64,000 bases of DNA, taken from an uncultured Flavobacteriaceae bacterium. Its GTDB lineage: Bacteria; Bacteroidota; Bacteroidia; Flavobacteriales; Flavobacteriaceae. A program made the translations under genes and the position numbers. The stretch covers positions 124,001 to 188,000 of the forward strand of contig CALFUL010000004.1 of the NCBI GenBank assembly GCA_937929935.1, written 5' to 3'. Within the stretch, counting starts at the first letter, position 1. Every line of letters starts with the position of its first letter. The notes beneath the pieces are model-generated. The model saw only the letters and a list, made by a program, of their open reading frames with translations. It made no database searches and was not told the DNA's origin. Shown here piece after piece: positions 1-10,072 of the stretch.

Positions 1-129
1 GTAATCACAGCAGCACTTTTTGTGATGTACATGAATAAGTTTCAGATTATTCCTGAAGAAGAAGCATTAAAAGAATTGTTTGGTAATGAGTATGCCCAAT
101 ATTGTACTTTGGTAAGAAGATGGTTTTGA
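1..129 (+). CDS. C-terminal fragment of an isoprenylcysteine carboxylmethyltransferase-like membrane methyltransferase (truncated by window edge)
   Basis: Open frame from base 1: VITAALFVMYMNKFQIIPEEEALKELFGNEYAQYCTLVRRWF*; ends with the E-E-x-L...Y..Y....RWF tail typical of ICMT-like proteins. Confidence 0.6.
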   Translation, partial: VITAALFVMYMNKFQIIPEEEALKELFGNEYAQYCTLVRRWF

Positions 130-150
130 TTCAGTTAAATAAAATATAGA

Positions 151-936
151 ATGTATAATAAAAGGAGTTTATTAATACTTGTTGTTTTTCTTTTTAGTCT
201 TTCGAGTATTGCTCAAACTAAGTATTTCACTTCTTTTGATGATACTAAAATTGCTTATACTGATGAAGGAGTAGGCAAACCAATACTTTTAATTCACGGG
301 TTCTTAAACTCAAGAAAATCATGGGATAACACCGCTTTAAAAAAAGATTTGTTTGCTAAAGGATATCGTGTCATAGCGCCTGATCTTCGTGGTAATGGCG
401 ACTCTGACAAGCCTCAAGATGACAATGCTTATTCGCATGATGCAGAAGTCATGGATCTAATGTTCTTAATGCTTGAATTAAAAATTAGAAAATATTGGGC
501 AGTTGGGTATTCTCGTGGCAGCATTGTTTTAGCAAAATTATTGACTAAAGACAGGCGTGTTAAAAAAGCTGTGATTGGCGGTATGGGTATTGATTTTACC
601 AATAAAAATTGGCATCGTCGCATCTTATTTCGAGATGCTTTTAACGGTAAAGTTAATGATCAAACCAAAGGAGCTGTAGACTATGCGAAATCAATAGGAG
701 CAGATTTTAAATCTTTGTATCTACAGCAAAAATTTCAGTCTGTTACTACAATAAAAGAGCTTCAATTTATAAAAGCTAAAGTTTTGGTAATCGCCGGAAA
801 TTTAGACAAAGACAATGGTGATCCAGAGGCACTTCATAAAGTGATTCAGAAAAGTAAACTTAAAATTGTACCCGGGGATCATAACGGTGCTCACAAGACC
901 AAAGCCTTTTCTAATGCTATTTTGAATTATTTCTAA
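151..936 (+). CDS. alpha/beta hydrolase
   Basis: 261 aa, signal peptide, LLIHGFLNS oxyanion region, GYSRGS nucleophile elbow, GDHN catalytic His. Confidence 0.85.
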   Translation: MYNKRSLLILVVFLFSLSSIAQTKYFTSFDDTKIAYTDEGVGKPILLIHGFLNSRKSWDNTALKKDLFAKGYRVIAPDLRGNGDSDKPQDDNAYSHDAEVMDLMFLMLELKIRKYWAVGYSRGSIVLAKLLTKDRRVKKAVIGGMGIDFTNKNWHRRILFRDAFNGKVNDQTKGAVDYAKSIGADFKSLYLQQKFQSVTTIKELQFIKAKVLVIAGNLDKDNGDPEALHKVIQKSKLKIVPGDHNGAHKTKAFSNAILNYF

Positions 937-1098
937 GGACAATTCTATTGTGAATTTGATAAAAATCCTAATCGCAAAAAATGAATTTCGTAATTCTTTG
1001 TAATCCTTAGCTTTAAAGGATAACTTTTAACAACATTCAAAATAAAATATGAGAATATCTTTTATTTTTGATGCTTTGATAAACCAATAACCCCTGAA

Positions 1099-2991
1099 AT
1101 GATTGAAGCGTCACGTAAATATGTTTTTGATTTTGACAGTACCTTAACAAAAGTTGAGGCCTTAGATGTTTTAGCTGAAATGACCCTAATAGGTAAGTCA
1201 AATCGTGATGAAATCATTAATGAAATTCAAGAAATAACCAACTTGGGTATTGATGGCGAAATTTCATTTACTGAATCATTAGAACGGCGCATAAAACTTT
1301 TAAATGCCAACAAAAGTGATTTAGATGGATTGGTTGCTAAACTCAGAAAAAAAATATCGAAATCAATTGAATCTAATAAAGAATTTTTTGAAAAATTTTC
1401 AGATGATATTTATGTGATTTCTTGCGGATTCAAAGAGTTTATTGACCCTATAGTAGCAGAATACAACATTCCTTCAGATCGAGTATATGCAAACACCTTT
1501 AAATTTGATATCGATGGAAAAATAATTGGGTTTGATGAGCAAAATCCGCTTTCACAACACAACGGTAAAATTGAGTGCCTAAAAGGGATGAATCTCGAAG
1601 GCGAGGTACAAGTTATCGGCGATGGCTATAGTGATTATGTAATGCGAGAGGCAGGCATAGCTGATAAATTCTTTGCTTATACTGAGAATGTGCATAGAGA
1701 AAAGGCAGCTAGTAATGCAGATCATGTGACGCCTAATTTAGATGAGTTTCTTTATGTAAATGATTTGCCTAGAAACATATCATACCCGAAGAACAGAATA
1801 AAGATTTTGTTGCTTGAAAATGTGCATCCTGATGCCTTTGAAAATTTATCAGGAGATGGTTTTTCAGTAGAACTTGTAAAGCATAGTTTAAACGAAGAAG
1901 AGCTAATTAAAAAAATTAAGGGAGTACATGTTTTAGGTATTCGTTCAAAAACGCAGGTTACTGAAAAAGTATTAAAAGCTGGCAAGAACTTATTGGCGGT
2001 AGGTGCTTTTTGTATTGGTACTACCCAAATAGATTTAGATTCTTGTAGAAAACGTGGGGTAGTTGTTTTCAATGCACCTTACAGTAACACAAGATCAGTG
2101 GTTGAAATGGCAATTGGTCAAATCATAATGCTCAAAAGGAGCATATTTCCGAGAAGTACTGAAATCCATAACGGACAATGGCAAAAAACAGCTGACGGTT
2201 CTAATGAAGTTCGTGGTAAAAATCTCGGAATCATTGGTTATGGTAATATTGGAAAACAACTTTCAGTTTTAGCTGAAGCTATTGGCATGAAAGTTTATTA
2301 CTATGATGTTGATGATAAATTGGCATTAGGTAACGCTATAAAATGTAGTAGCCTTGAAGATTTACTAAGACTTTCTGATGTGGTAACACTGCATATTGAT
2401 GATAATAAAGCAAACAAAAATTTCATTAGTGAGCGTGAATTTAACCTCATGAAAAAAGGAGCCATGTTTATTAATCTGTGTCGTGGTTTTGTGGTTGATA
2501 TTAATGCTTTGGCGAATGCTTTAAAAAGTGGTCAGCTTGGTGGTGCGGCGGTAGATGTATTTCCTGAAGAGCCAAGAAGTAACGGTGCTTTTAAAACAGA
2601 ATTACAAGGTTTGAATAATGTTATTCTGACCCCTCATATTGGTGGTAGTACGCAAGAAGCACAAAGAAATATTGCCGATTTTGTGCCCAATAAAATCATG
2701 GAATATATCAACTCTGGTAATACAGTTGACGCCGTGAATTTTCCGAATATAAGACTGCCCAAACAAAATAATGCACATCGATTTTTACATATTCACAAAA
2801 ACGTATCAGGGGTCATGGCTGAAATCAATAAGGTTTTAGCAAAATATGAAATGAACATTTCTGGTCAGTATCTTTCGACAGATAGTGAAGTAGGGTATGT
2901 AATTACTGACTTAGATAAAGAGTACAATAAAGATGTGGTTAAAGCACTCAAAAAAATAAACAATACCATTAAGTTTAGGGTTCTTTATTAA
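1099..2991 (+). CDS. serA: Fusion: HAD phosphoserine phosphatase-like domain + D-3-phosphoglycerate dehydrogenase with C-terminal ACT domain
   Basis: 630 aa; N-terminal DFDSTLT / ISCGF / IGDGYSD HAD motifs; then 2-hydroxyacid dehydrogenase (GIIGYGNIGKQ, LTPHIGGST) and ACT-like tail. Confidence 0.9.
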   Translation: MIEASRKYVFDFDSTLTKVEALDVLAEMTLIGKSNRDEIINEIQEITNLGIDGEISFTESLERRIKLLNANKSDLDGLVAKLRKKISKSIESNKEFFEKFSDDIYVISCGFKEFIDPIVAEYNIPSDRVYANTFKFDIDGKIIGFDEQNPLSQHNGKIECLKGMNLEGEVQVIGDGYSDYVMREAGIADKFFAYTENVHREKAASNADHVTPNLDEFLYVNDLPRNISYPKNRIKILLLENVHPDAFENLSGDGFSVELVKHSLNEEELIKKIKGVHVLGIRSKTQVTEKVLKAGKNLLAVGAFCIGTTQIDLDSCRKRGVVVFNAPYSNTRSVVEMAIGQIIMLKRSIFPRSTEIHNGQWQKTADGSNEVRGKNLGIIGYGNIGKQLSVLAEAIGMKVYYYDVDDKLALGNAIKCSSLEDLLRLSDVVTLHIDDNKANKNFISEREFNLMKKGAMFINLCRGFVVDINALANALKSGQLGGAAVDVFPEEPRSNGAFKTELQGLNNVILTPHIGGSTQEAQRNIADFVPNKIMEYINSGNTVDAVNFPNIRLPKQNNAHRFLHIHKNVSGVMAEINKVLAKYEMNISGQYLSTDSEVGYVITDLDKEYNKDVVKALKKINNTIKFRVLY

Positions 2992-3004
2992 TCAATTTAT
3001 TGTC

Positions 3005-3034
3005 ATTCTCGCGAAGGCAGGATTCATTTGAATC
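3005..3034. repeat. REP-like palindromic intergenic element
   Basis: ATTCTCGCGAAGGCAGGATTC followed by GATTCatttGAATC; resembles the hairpin at 57687. Confidence 0.45.
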
Positions 3035-3084
3035 TGATTCTATAATTTGAGTTTAGGAGTTTAAACAGGAATAATTTAGTTTTT

Positions 3085-3137
3085 ACTTAACACTTAACAC
3101 TTAACACTTAACACTTAACACTTAACACTTAACACTA
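3085..3137. repeat. Heptanucleotide tandem repeat (ACTTAAC)x7
   Basis: Seven exact copies of acttaac (3085-3133) plus partial acta; runs into the rlmH stop codon. Confidence 0.97.
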
Positions 3138-3608
3138 CCGGTGATGATAAGGCTCATTCTTCAAAATGGTAAAACCTCTATAGAGTTGTTCTATAATAAA
3201 AAGGCGTACCATTTGATGTGAAAAAGTCATTTTCGATACGCTTATTTTACCTTGTACTTTTTGGTATAAAGCATCGCTAAACCCATAGGGTCCGCCAATA
3301 ACAAAAACCAATTGCTTCATACCAGAATTCATTTTCTTTTGAAGATATGTTGAAAACTCAATTGAGCTGAATTGTTTGCCCCCCTCATCAAGTAATACTA
3401 AAACATCAGTTGGTTTTAATTTTTTGAGAATAAGTTCACCTTCTTTCTCTTTTTGTTGCTTTTCAGAGAGATTTTTTGAGTTTTTAACATCTAAAATTAC
3501 CTCAAAATCAAACTTAATATAGTGTTTTAAGCGTGCTTCATATTCGGCAATTAATTGCTGTAGTGGGTTGCTATCCGTTTTACCAATGGCAATCAGTTTT
3601 ATAGTCAT
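3135..3608 (-). CDS. rlmH: 23S rRNA (pseudouridine1915-N3)-methyltransferase RlmH
   Basis: 157 aa, MTIKLIAIGKT..., FVIGGPYGFS, LSKMTFSHQMVRLFIIEQLYRGFTILKNEPYHH hallmark C-terminus. Confidence 0.96.
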   Translation of the reverse strand: MTIKLIAIGKTDSNPLQQLIAEYEARLKHYIKFDFEVILDVKNSKNLSEKQQKEKEGELILKKLKPTDVLVLLDEGGKQFSSIEFSTYLQKKMNSGMKQLVFVIGGPYGFSDALYQKVQGKISVSKMTFSHQMVRLFIIEQLYRGFTILKNEPYHHR

Positions 3609-3678
3609 GTTTCAAAGTTAAATGAATTTCTTAATTGGCTTTTGTTTTTGTTAATTTAGCGTAAAGATTAAACAGCAA

Positions 3679-4536
3679 ATGATTTCAAAAGATAAGTTTC
3701 AAAATGAAGTTGATTTAATAATTACAAATGCTATTCGAGAAGATGTAGGTGATGGCGACCATAGCTCATTGTCATGTATTCCTGAAGAGGCAACAGGTAA
3801 AGCTAAACTCTTGGTTAAAGATGATGGTATCATCGCAGGGGTTGCTTTTGCAAAGCAAGTTTTCGCTTATGTCGACAAAAATTTGAAGATTGAGGTGCTT
3901 ATTGAAGATGGGGCCGCAGTAAAGTACGGCGATATCGCGTTTTATGTTACCGGCAGCTCACAAAGTATTTTAAAAGCAGAACGCTTGGTTTTAAATGCAA
4001 TGCAACGTATGAGTGCTATCGCAACAAAAACCAGAATGTTTGTTGACTTATTAGAAGGAACAAAATGTAAAATTTTAGACACCCGAAAAACGACACCAGG
4101 TTTACGAGCACTAGAAAAATGGGCCGTAAAGATAGGAGGAGGCGAAAATCATCGTTTTGCACTGTATGATATGATAATGTTAAAAGATAACCATATTGAT
4201 TTTGCAGGCGGCATTACTAAAGCCATTGATAAAACTAAAAACTATCTAAGCGCTACAAAACGTGATTTGAAAATAATTGTAGAAGCTAGAAACCTTGAAG
4301 AAATTAAAGAAATATTAAAATCAGATGGAGTGTATCGCATTTTAATTGACAATTTCAATTATGAAGATACAAGAACCGCTGTGCAATTGATTGGCTTAAA
4401 ATGTTTGACTGAATCTTCTGGCGGAATCAACGAAAAAACCATTCGTAATTACGCTGATTGCGGAGTTGATTTTATTTCTTCAGGAGCATTAACTCATTCA
4501 GTTTATAATATGGATTTGAGTTTAAAGGCAGTCTAA
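3679..4536 (+). CDS. nadC: nicotinate-nucleotide diphosphorylase (carboxylating) NadC
   Basis: 285 aa, DVGDGDHSS, ILDTRKTTPGLRALEKWAVKIGGGENHR. Confidence 0.96.
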   Translation: MISKDKFQNEVDLIITNAIREDVGDGDHSSLSCIPEEATGKAKLLVKDDGIIAGVAFAKQVFAYVDKNLKIEVLIEDGAAVKYGDIAFYVTGSSQSILKAERLVLNAMQRMSAIATKTRMFVDLLEGTKCKILDTRKTTPGLRALEKWAVKIGGGENHRFALYDMIMLKDNHIDFAGGITKAIDKTKNYLSATKRDLKIIVEARNLEEIKEILKSDGVYRILIDNFNYEDTRTAVQLIGLKCLTESSGGINEKTIRNYADCGVDFISSGALTHSVYNMDLSLKAV

Positions 4537-5508
4537 ATGTCAAAAACAATCAGAAATAAATTAAGTAAAATACCTCCAGTAAAATGGTTATTTGGTCTGT
4601 TAAAAAAGCTGCGATTACCAGGTTTTGAAGGACTCTCAATGTATGATCTTATTGAAATATATTCATTAGGTGTCATTAAAGGAGCTTTGTCAACCCGAGC
4701 GAGTGCTATCGCTTTCAGTTTGTTTTTGGCGCTTTTTCCTCTTTTGATTTTTATGTTGACCCTTGTGCCTTACATCATTTCCTATTTAAGTTTAGGTAAT
4801 GACGGTTTTGATGCTGATTTTTTGGCTTTTTTAGAATCTTTTCTACCCACAGCTACAGGCGAGTATTTTGAGGAGATTTATCAGCAGATTCGTGACCAAA
4901 AAAGACCAGGACTCTTATCTTCAACATTTGCGATATCTATATTTTTAATGGCAAATGGGGTAAATGCCATCTTTGGTGGTTTTGAAAATTCTTACCATGT
5001 CAAGCTCACGCGTAATTTTTTCAAACAATACGCTTTTGCATTAATGGTAGGCTTGATACTGTCCATCTTAATTTTAATAGGTTTTGTTGCCTTTGTTTAT
5101 TTTGAAGTATATGTCTTAGGATATTTAAAAGATTTTGCTGAGCGAACATCAGGAAGCATTATTGATAACGAAGATGTACTGGGTATTCAAATAGCTAAGT
5201 TTTTGTTTTTCATTATTTTATCCTATTTAACAACAGCAACCCTTTATTACTTTGGCACAAGAGAGGGTAAACAAACAAGTTTTTTCTCAGCAGGTGCTTT
5301 GATGACTACGCTACTTTTTATTTTAACCTCGTATTTCTTTGGTGTTTATATTGATAAATTTGCGAGGTACAATGAATTGTATGGCGCTCTTGGAGGATTA
5401 TTAATTTTAATGGTCTATATCTTGATAAATTCAAATATCTTACTACTTGGTTTTGAATTAAATGCGACCTTAAACTCATTGCGTAAAAAATTGACTAATA
5501 ATGAATAA
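4537..5508 (+). CDS. YihY/BrkB family membrane protein
   Basis: 323 aa, multi-TM, RASAIAFSLFLALFPLLIF and YNELYGALGGLLILMVYI motifs. Confidence 0.88.
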   Translation: MSKTIRNKLSKIPPVKWLFGLLKKLRLPGFEGLSMYDLIEIYSLGVIKGALSTRASAIAFSLFLALFPLLIFMLTLVPYIISYLSLGNDGFDADFLAFLESFLPTATGEYFEEIYQQIRDQKRPGLLSSTFAISIFLMANGVNAIFGGFENSYHVKLTRNFFKQYAFALMVGLILSILILIGFVAFVYFEVYVLGYLKDFAERTSGSIIDNEDVLGIQIAKFLFFIILSYLTTATLYYFGTREGKQTSFFSAGALMTTLLFILTSYFFGVYIDKFARYNELYGALGGLLILMVYILINSNILLLGFELNATLNSLRKKLTNNE

Positions 5509-5938
5509 AAAACTCGGGATCGCTTTATTATTTTCTGTACTATTTTCCGTTTTTAGTTTTTCGCAAAATGTATTTGGTAATTGGAAAACAATAGATGACC
5601 GCACTGGCAAACCAAAGGGGCTCATAAAAATCTATGAAAAGAATGGATTGATGTACGGTAAAATTTTAAAGGTTTTAGAAGAGGGTAGAGAAGATGCTGT
5701 TTGTGAAAAATGTGATGGCAACATGAAAGATAAATCTGTAGTAGGAATGCATATCATCAAAGATGGCGTGAAAAATGAAGATGGCGAATGGAAAGGAAAA
5801 AATCTTTTTGATCCAGAACAGGCCATGACCTTTCGTTTTAAAATTTGGCTTAATCCTGAGAATTCAAATGAATTAAAGGTGCGTGGTTATTTAGCATTTA
5901 TCTATAGAACCCAAACTTGGGTAAGATCAGAAGAATAG
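5501..5938 (+). CDS. DUF2147 domain-containing secreted protein
   Basis: 145 aa, signal peptide, GNWKTIDDRTGKPKGLIKIYEKNG... LKVRGYLAFIYRTQTWVR. Confidence 0.85.
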   Translation: MNKKLGIALLFSVLFSVFSFSQNVFGNWKTIDDRTGKPKGLIKIYEKNGLMYGKILKVLEEGREDAVCEKCDGNMKDKSVVGMHIIKDGVKNEDGEWKGKNLFDPEQAMTFRFKIWLNPENSNELKVRGYLAFIYRTQTWVRSEE

Positions 5939-5949
5939 GGGGTAGCTGC

Positions 5950-8406
5950 ATGAAAAACTTCATTAATGTAATTCTACCCATTCCTTTAGAGAAATTATTT
6001 ACTTATGAAATAACTGATGAACAAGCCCTTTTTCTGGTTCCCGGAATGCGTGTCGCGGTACCTTTTGGAAAATCAAAAATTTATACGGCTTTAATTGATG
6101 AGCTGCATAACACTCCTCCTCAGGTTTATGAAGCCAAAGAAATACATCAAGTTCTTGATGAGTTACCCATTGTAACGCCTCAACAACTAAAGCATTGGAA
6201 ATGGATTGCCGAGTATTACATGTGCGCTGTTGGCGAGGTTTTTAGGTCAGCAGTACCTAGCGCACTCTTATTAGAGAGCGAGACATTAATTTTAAAAAAT
6301 GAAAATGCTGAAGTTAATGAAGCTGATTTAAAAGATGATGAATTTTTGGTTTATGAAGCTCTTAACCATCAATCTTCATTAAAAGTACAAGAAGTGAGCG
6401 CGATTATAGCGCGTAAAAATATTCTACCAATTATCAATAGATTGCTTGAGAAAAATGTGATTTTATTAAAAGAAGAAATTTATGAGCAATACAAACCAAA
6501 GTTAGTTCGCTATGTCAAAATAGGTAAGGCATTTGAGTCTGAAGAGGCGCTCGAAATGTTATTAGAAAATTTAAAAAGAGCACCAAAACAAAGTCAAGTT
6601 GTATTAGCATTATTTCAATTGCAAGCTGTTGCATCAAAACCCATAAAAGTTGTAGCTCTTGAAAAGGCAAGTGGGGGTTCAAAAGCAGTCATTAAATCAT
6701 TGGTTACCAAAGAAATCTTAGAGGAGTATTTCATTCAAACTGATCGTGTTAATTTTGATAATAAAGAACGTATTGATGATTTAAAAAATTTGAATGAACA
6801 ACAAGAAAAAGCGTTAATAAATATCACTCAATCATTTAAAAAACAACAAGTTACATTGCTTCATGGTGTAACATCTTCGGGTAAAACTGAGGTCTATGTG
6901 AAGTTGCTAGAAGACTGTGTGTTAGCGGGTAAACAAGCTTTGTATTTGTTGCCTGAAATAGCCTTAACTACACAATTAATTGGTAGGCTACAACGCTATT
7001 TTGGTTCTAAAGTTTCAGTATATCATTCTAAATATAACGTTCAAGAAAGAGTAGAAGTTTGGAATAATGTGAAGCAAGAAAAGGCAAAAGCTCAAATCAT
7101 TATAGGAGCACGATCTGCCCTTTTATTGCCGTATTCAAACCTAGGTTTAATTATTGTTGATGAAGAACATGAAGGTTCATTTAAACAATTTGATCCCGCC
7201 CCACGATATCATGCACGTGATTCGGCCATTGTTTTAGCCAAATTACATAACGCAAATATTCTCTTGGGGTCAGCAACGCCAAGTGTTGAATCATATTATA
7301 ATGCCAAAAAAGGAAAATACGGTTATGCCAGCATGAGTCAACGTTTTGGTAATGTTGTTATGCCAGATATTGAATTGGTTGATATCAAAGAGCAATCGCG
7401 TAAAAAACGAATGAAAGGTCATTTTTCTGAGCGTTTACTTGAAGAAATAACAGAAACTCTAGATTTAGGCGAGCAGGTTATTCTTTTTCAAAACAGAAGA
7501 GGCTACGCACCTATTGTTGAGTGCAACACCTGCGGGCATTCGCCTGATTGTCCTAATTGCGATGTTAGCTTAACGTACCATCAGTATAAAAAGCAAATGC
7601 GATGCCATTATTGTAGTTATCATATGGCGCTTCAAGAAAGCTGTCAAGCTTGTGGAAGTTCTACACTAGATACCAAAGGTTTTGGAACAGAGCAAATAGA
7701 GCAAGAGCTCAAAACCTTATTTCCGGAAACCAAAATTGGTCGAATGGATCTAGATACAACTCGAGGTAAATACGGTTATGAGAAAATCATTACTGCTTTT
7801 GAACAACAAGAACTCTCTATTTTGGTGGGTACACAAATGCTAACCAAGGGCTTAGATTTTAGAAATGTAAATTTAGTTGGTATCATGAATGCAGATTCTC
7901 TTTTGAATTTTCCTGATTACAGGGCGTATGAGCGTAGTTTTCAATTGTTGACCCAAGTTTCAGGTAGGGCAGGGCGCACCAAAAAAAGAGGAAAAGTTAT
8001 CATTCAAAGTTATAACCCGCATCATCAAATTTTACAGCAGGTTTCAACTAATGATTATGATGGTATGTTTAAAGATCAGTTGTATGAAAGACAATTATAT
8101 AAGTATCCGCCGTTAAATAGAATTCTGAAAATTACCTTTAAGCATAAAGAATACAACAAATTGAATGAGGCATCTGAATGGTTTTCGAAAGGCTTACGTA
8201 ATATTTTTGGCGATGCAGTTTTAGGGCCAGAATTTCCGCCCGTGGCGCGAATACGCAATCAATATTTAAAACATGTAATTTTAAAAATTGAATTCAATCA
8301 ATCTTTAGGGCAAGTGAAATCGAATATTCGTCGAATTGAAAAGTCATTTAATGCGATATCTTATTATCGTAGCGTGAGAATCATTTATAACGTAGACCAT
8401 ATTTAG
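5950..8406 (+). CDS. priA: primosomal protein N' (replication restart helicase PriA)
   Basis: GVTSSGKTEVY Walker A, DEEHEGSFKQ, CNTCGHSPDCPNCDVSLTYH zinc motifs; internal ATG at 5950 preferred over 5917. Confidence 0.95.
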   Translation: MKNFINVILPIPLEKLFTYEITDEQALFLVPGMRVAVPFGKSKIYTALIDELHNTPPQVYEAKEIHQVLDELPIVTPQQLKHWKWIAEYYMCAVGEVFRSAVPSALLLESETLILKNENAEVNEADLKDDEFLVYEALNHQSSLKVQEVSAIIARKNILPIINRLLEKNVILLKEEIYEQYKPKLVRYVKIGKAFESEEALEMLLENLKRAPKQSQVVLALFQLQAVASKPIKVVALEKASGGSKAVIKSLVTKEILEEYFIQTDRVNFDNKERIDDLKNLNEQQEKALINITQSFKKQQVTLLHGVTSSGKTEVYVKLLEDCVLAGKQALYLLPEIALTTQLIGRLQRYFGSKVSVYHSKYNVQERVEVWNNVKQEKAKAQIIIGARSALLLPYSNLGLIIVDEEHEGSFKQFDPAPRYHARDSAIVLAKLHNANILLGSATPSVESYYNAKKGKYGYASMSQRFGNVVMPDIELVDIKEQSRKKRMKGHFSERLLEEITETLDLGEQVILFQNRRGYAPIVECNTCGHSPDCPNCDVSLTYHQYKKQMRCHYCSYHMALQESCQACGSSTLDTKGFGTEQIEQELKTLFPETKIGRMDLDTTRGKYGYEKIITAFEQQELSILVGTQMLTKGLDFRNVNLVGIMNADSLLNFPDYRAYERSFQLLTQVSGRAGRTKKRGKVIIQSYNPHHQILQQVSTNDYDGMFKDQLYERQLYKYPPLNRILKITFKHKEYNKLNEASEWFSKGLRNIFGDAVLGPEFPPVARIRNQYLKHVILKIEFNQSLGQVKSNIRRIEKSFNAISYYRSVRIIYNVDHI

Positions 8407-8422
8407 AATTAGCATAAAAAAA

Positions 8423-8446
8423 AACACCTCGAAAGAGGTGTTTTTT
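8423..8446. terminator. bidirectional intrinsic terminator between convergent genes
   Basis: aacacctc-gaaa-gaggtgtt stem with flanking A and T tracts. Confidence 0.9.
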
Positions 8447-8478
8447 AATTCCCACAAAAAAATCAAGGGATACTTGTT

Positions 8479-9207
8479 TTATACTCTACTTAATGCGTCA
8501 GCTAGCTCAGTTTTCTTGTTTCTACTCAAAGGAATAGATCTTCCGCTAACTTCTACATTTTTACTGTTGAATTTTTCAACCTTTTCAAGGTTCACAATGT
8601 AAGATTTGTGAATTCTTAAAAATTTCTCTTCTGGCAATTGCTTTTCAAAAGATTTCATAGTTGATAAAATAACGATATTGGCTTCATCAGTTACTAATTT
8701 AATATAGTCGCCAAGAGCTTCTATCCATTTAATATCATTTAAAATAACTTTTCTTTTCTTCAAGTTACTTTTTACAAAAATATGCTCTTCATCTTCGTTT
8801 ACTCTGTGTATTTGCTCATATTTAGCAACCGCTCTACGTACTGATGCGTCAAAACGCGACATGGTAATAGGCTTGTGTAAATAATCAGTCACGTCATAAT
8901 CAAATGCTTTTAAAGCATAATCTGGTTTACCAGTAATTAAGATTACTTGCGGACTGTTGTCTAATGATTCAAGTAAATCAAATCCGTTGATAATAGGCAT
9001 TTCAACGTCTAAGAAGATTAAATCAATTTCATTGTTTTTTAAACCGTTTTTCGCTTCAATTGCGTTGCTGTATTCGGCTACCATAGCTAAATTCGGATGA
9101 TTGTTCACTAATTTGGCGACTGCCATCCGTTGCATCGATGAATCGTCTACGATAATACTTCGTAATTTCATAAATGGGTTGATTTGTGGGGTTAAATCGA
9201 GAGACAA
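8479..9207 (-). CDS. LytTR-family response regulator
   Basis: REC domain (IIVDDSSMQR, LIFLDVEMP, ITGKPDYALKAFDYDVTDYLHKP) plus LytTR DNA-binding domain; probable start at MKLRSII. Confidence 0.93.
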   Translation of the reverse strand: MSLDLTPQINPFMKLRSIIVDDSSMQRMAVAKLVNNHPNLAMVAEYSNAIEAKNGLKNNEIDLIFLDVEMPIINGFDLLESLDNSPQVILITGKPDYALKAFDYDVTDYLHKPITMSRFDASVRRAVAKYEQIHRVNEDEEHIFVKSNLKKRKVILNDIKWIEALGDYIKLVTDEANIVILSTMKSFEKQLPEEKFLRIHKSYIVNLEKVEKFNSKNVEVSGRSIPLSRNKKTELADALSRV

Positions 9208-9386
9208 AATTCTGAAATAACGACTTCAATCACAACTAAAGTTGTAAACAAAGAGGCTAATTTTATTCACTTAATCTTCGATCATAAATTCTGATTTGGG
9301 TTATAGGTTAAGTTTATTTTTAATACTCATTCCATATATAACGAAGTTTTTTCGCTTTTCTTATAGTTCTTAGCAAATTTTATTAT

Positions 9387-9394
9387 TATTTTTG
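9387..9394 (+). promoter_or_regulatory. putative Bacteroidota -7 element (TAttTTTG) upstream of rpsF
   Basis: TATTTTTG; matches the TAnnTTTG consensus; no clear -33 TTG verified. Confidence 0.45.
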
Positions 9395-9417
9395 CAAACC
9401 TTAAAACAAATATTAAT

Positions 9418-9759
9418 ATGAATCATTACGAAACTGTTTTCATTTTGAATCCCGTGCTTTCTGATACTCAGATAGCGGAAACAGTTAAGAAATTTGAAGA
9501 TTTCTTAATTAAGAATGGTGCCAAAATGGTAGCCAAAGAAAATTGGGGGCTAAAAAAATTAGCCTATGCCATACAACACAAAAAGAGTGGTTTTTACCAT
9601 CTTTTCGAATTTACTGCGCCCGGAGAAACAATTCTTTCTTACGAGCAAGAGTTTTCGCGTGACGAACGTGTTATGCGTTTTCTTACTGTAAAACTTGATA
9701 AACACGCTGTTGCGTGGGCTGAGAAAAGAAGAACCCGTTTAAAAACCGCTAAAGCATAA
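9418..9759 (+). CDS. rpsF: 30S ribosomal protein S6
   Basis: MNHYETVFILNPVLSD... Confidence 0.97.
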   Translation: MNHYETVFILNPVLSDTQIAETVKKFEDFLIKNGAKMVAKENWGLKKLAYAIQHKKSGFYHLFEFTAPGETILSYEQEFSRDERVMRFLTVKLDKHAVAWAEKRRTRLKTAKA

Positions 9760-9762
9760 GTT

Positions 9763-10059
9763 ATGGCATCAATAGAACAACAAGCAAAAGGTAAAAAAGA
9801 TGGGGAAATCAGATACCTGACCCCATTAAACATTGAAACCAATACTAAAAAGAAGTATTGTCGTTTCAAAAAGAATGGTATAAAGTATATTGATTATAAA
9901 GATGCTGACTTCTTAATGATGTTAGTTAATGATCAAGGTAAACTTTTACCAAGAAGACTTACTGGTACATCTTTGAAGTACCAAAGAAAGGTTGCACAAG
10001 CGATTAAGCGTGCAAGACACATAGCTTTAATGCCATATGTTGGCGATTTACTAAAATAA
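9763..10059 (+). CDS. rpsR: 30S ribosomal protein S18
   Basis: [19 protein letters not shown]... [30 protein letters not shown]. Confidence 0.98.
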   Translation: MASIEQQAKGKKDGEIRYLTPLNIETNTKKKYCRFKKNGIKYIDYKDADFLMMLVNDQGKLLPRRLTGTSLKYQRKVAQAIKRARHIALMPYVGDLLK

Positions 10060-10072
10060 AAGAAAACGAACG

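Noticed and set aside
1752-2072. 106-aa minus ORF inside the serA fusion
   Set aside because: Antisense shadow ORF of a strongly supported gene; the same applies to 20375-20647, 24747-25064, 26347-26643, 31196-31495, 32813-33079, 58828-59118, 60740-61027 and 62574-62858.
3085-3137. CRISPR-like array
   Set aside because: Direct 7-bp units with no spacers; a microsatellite, not CRISPR. No cas genes in the window.
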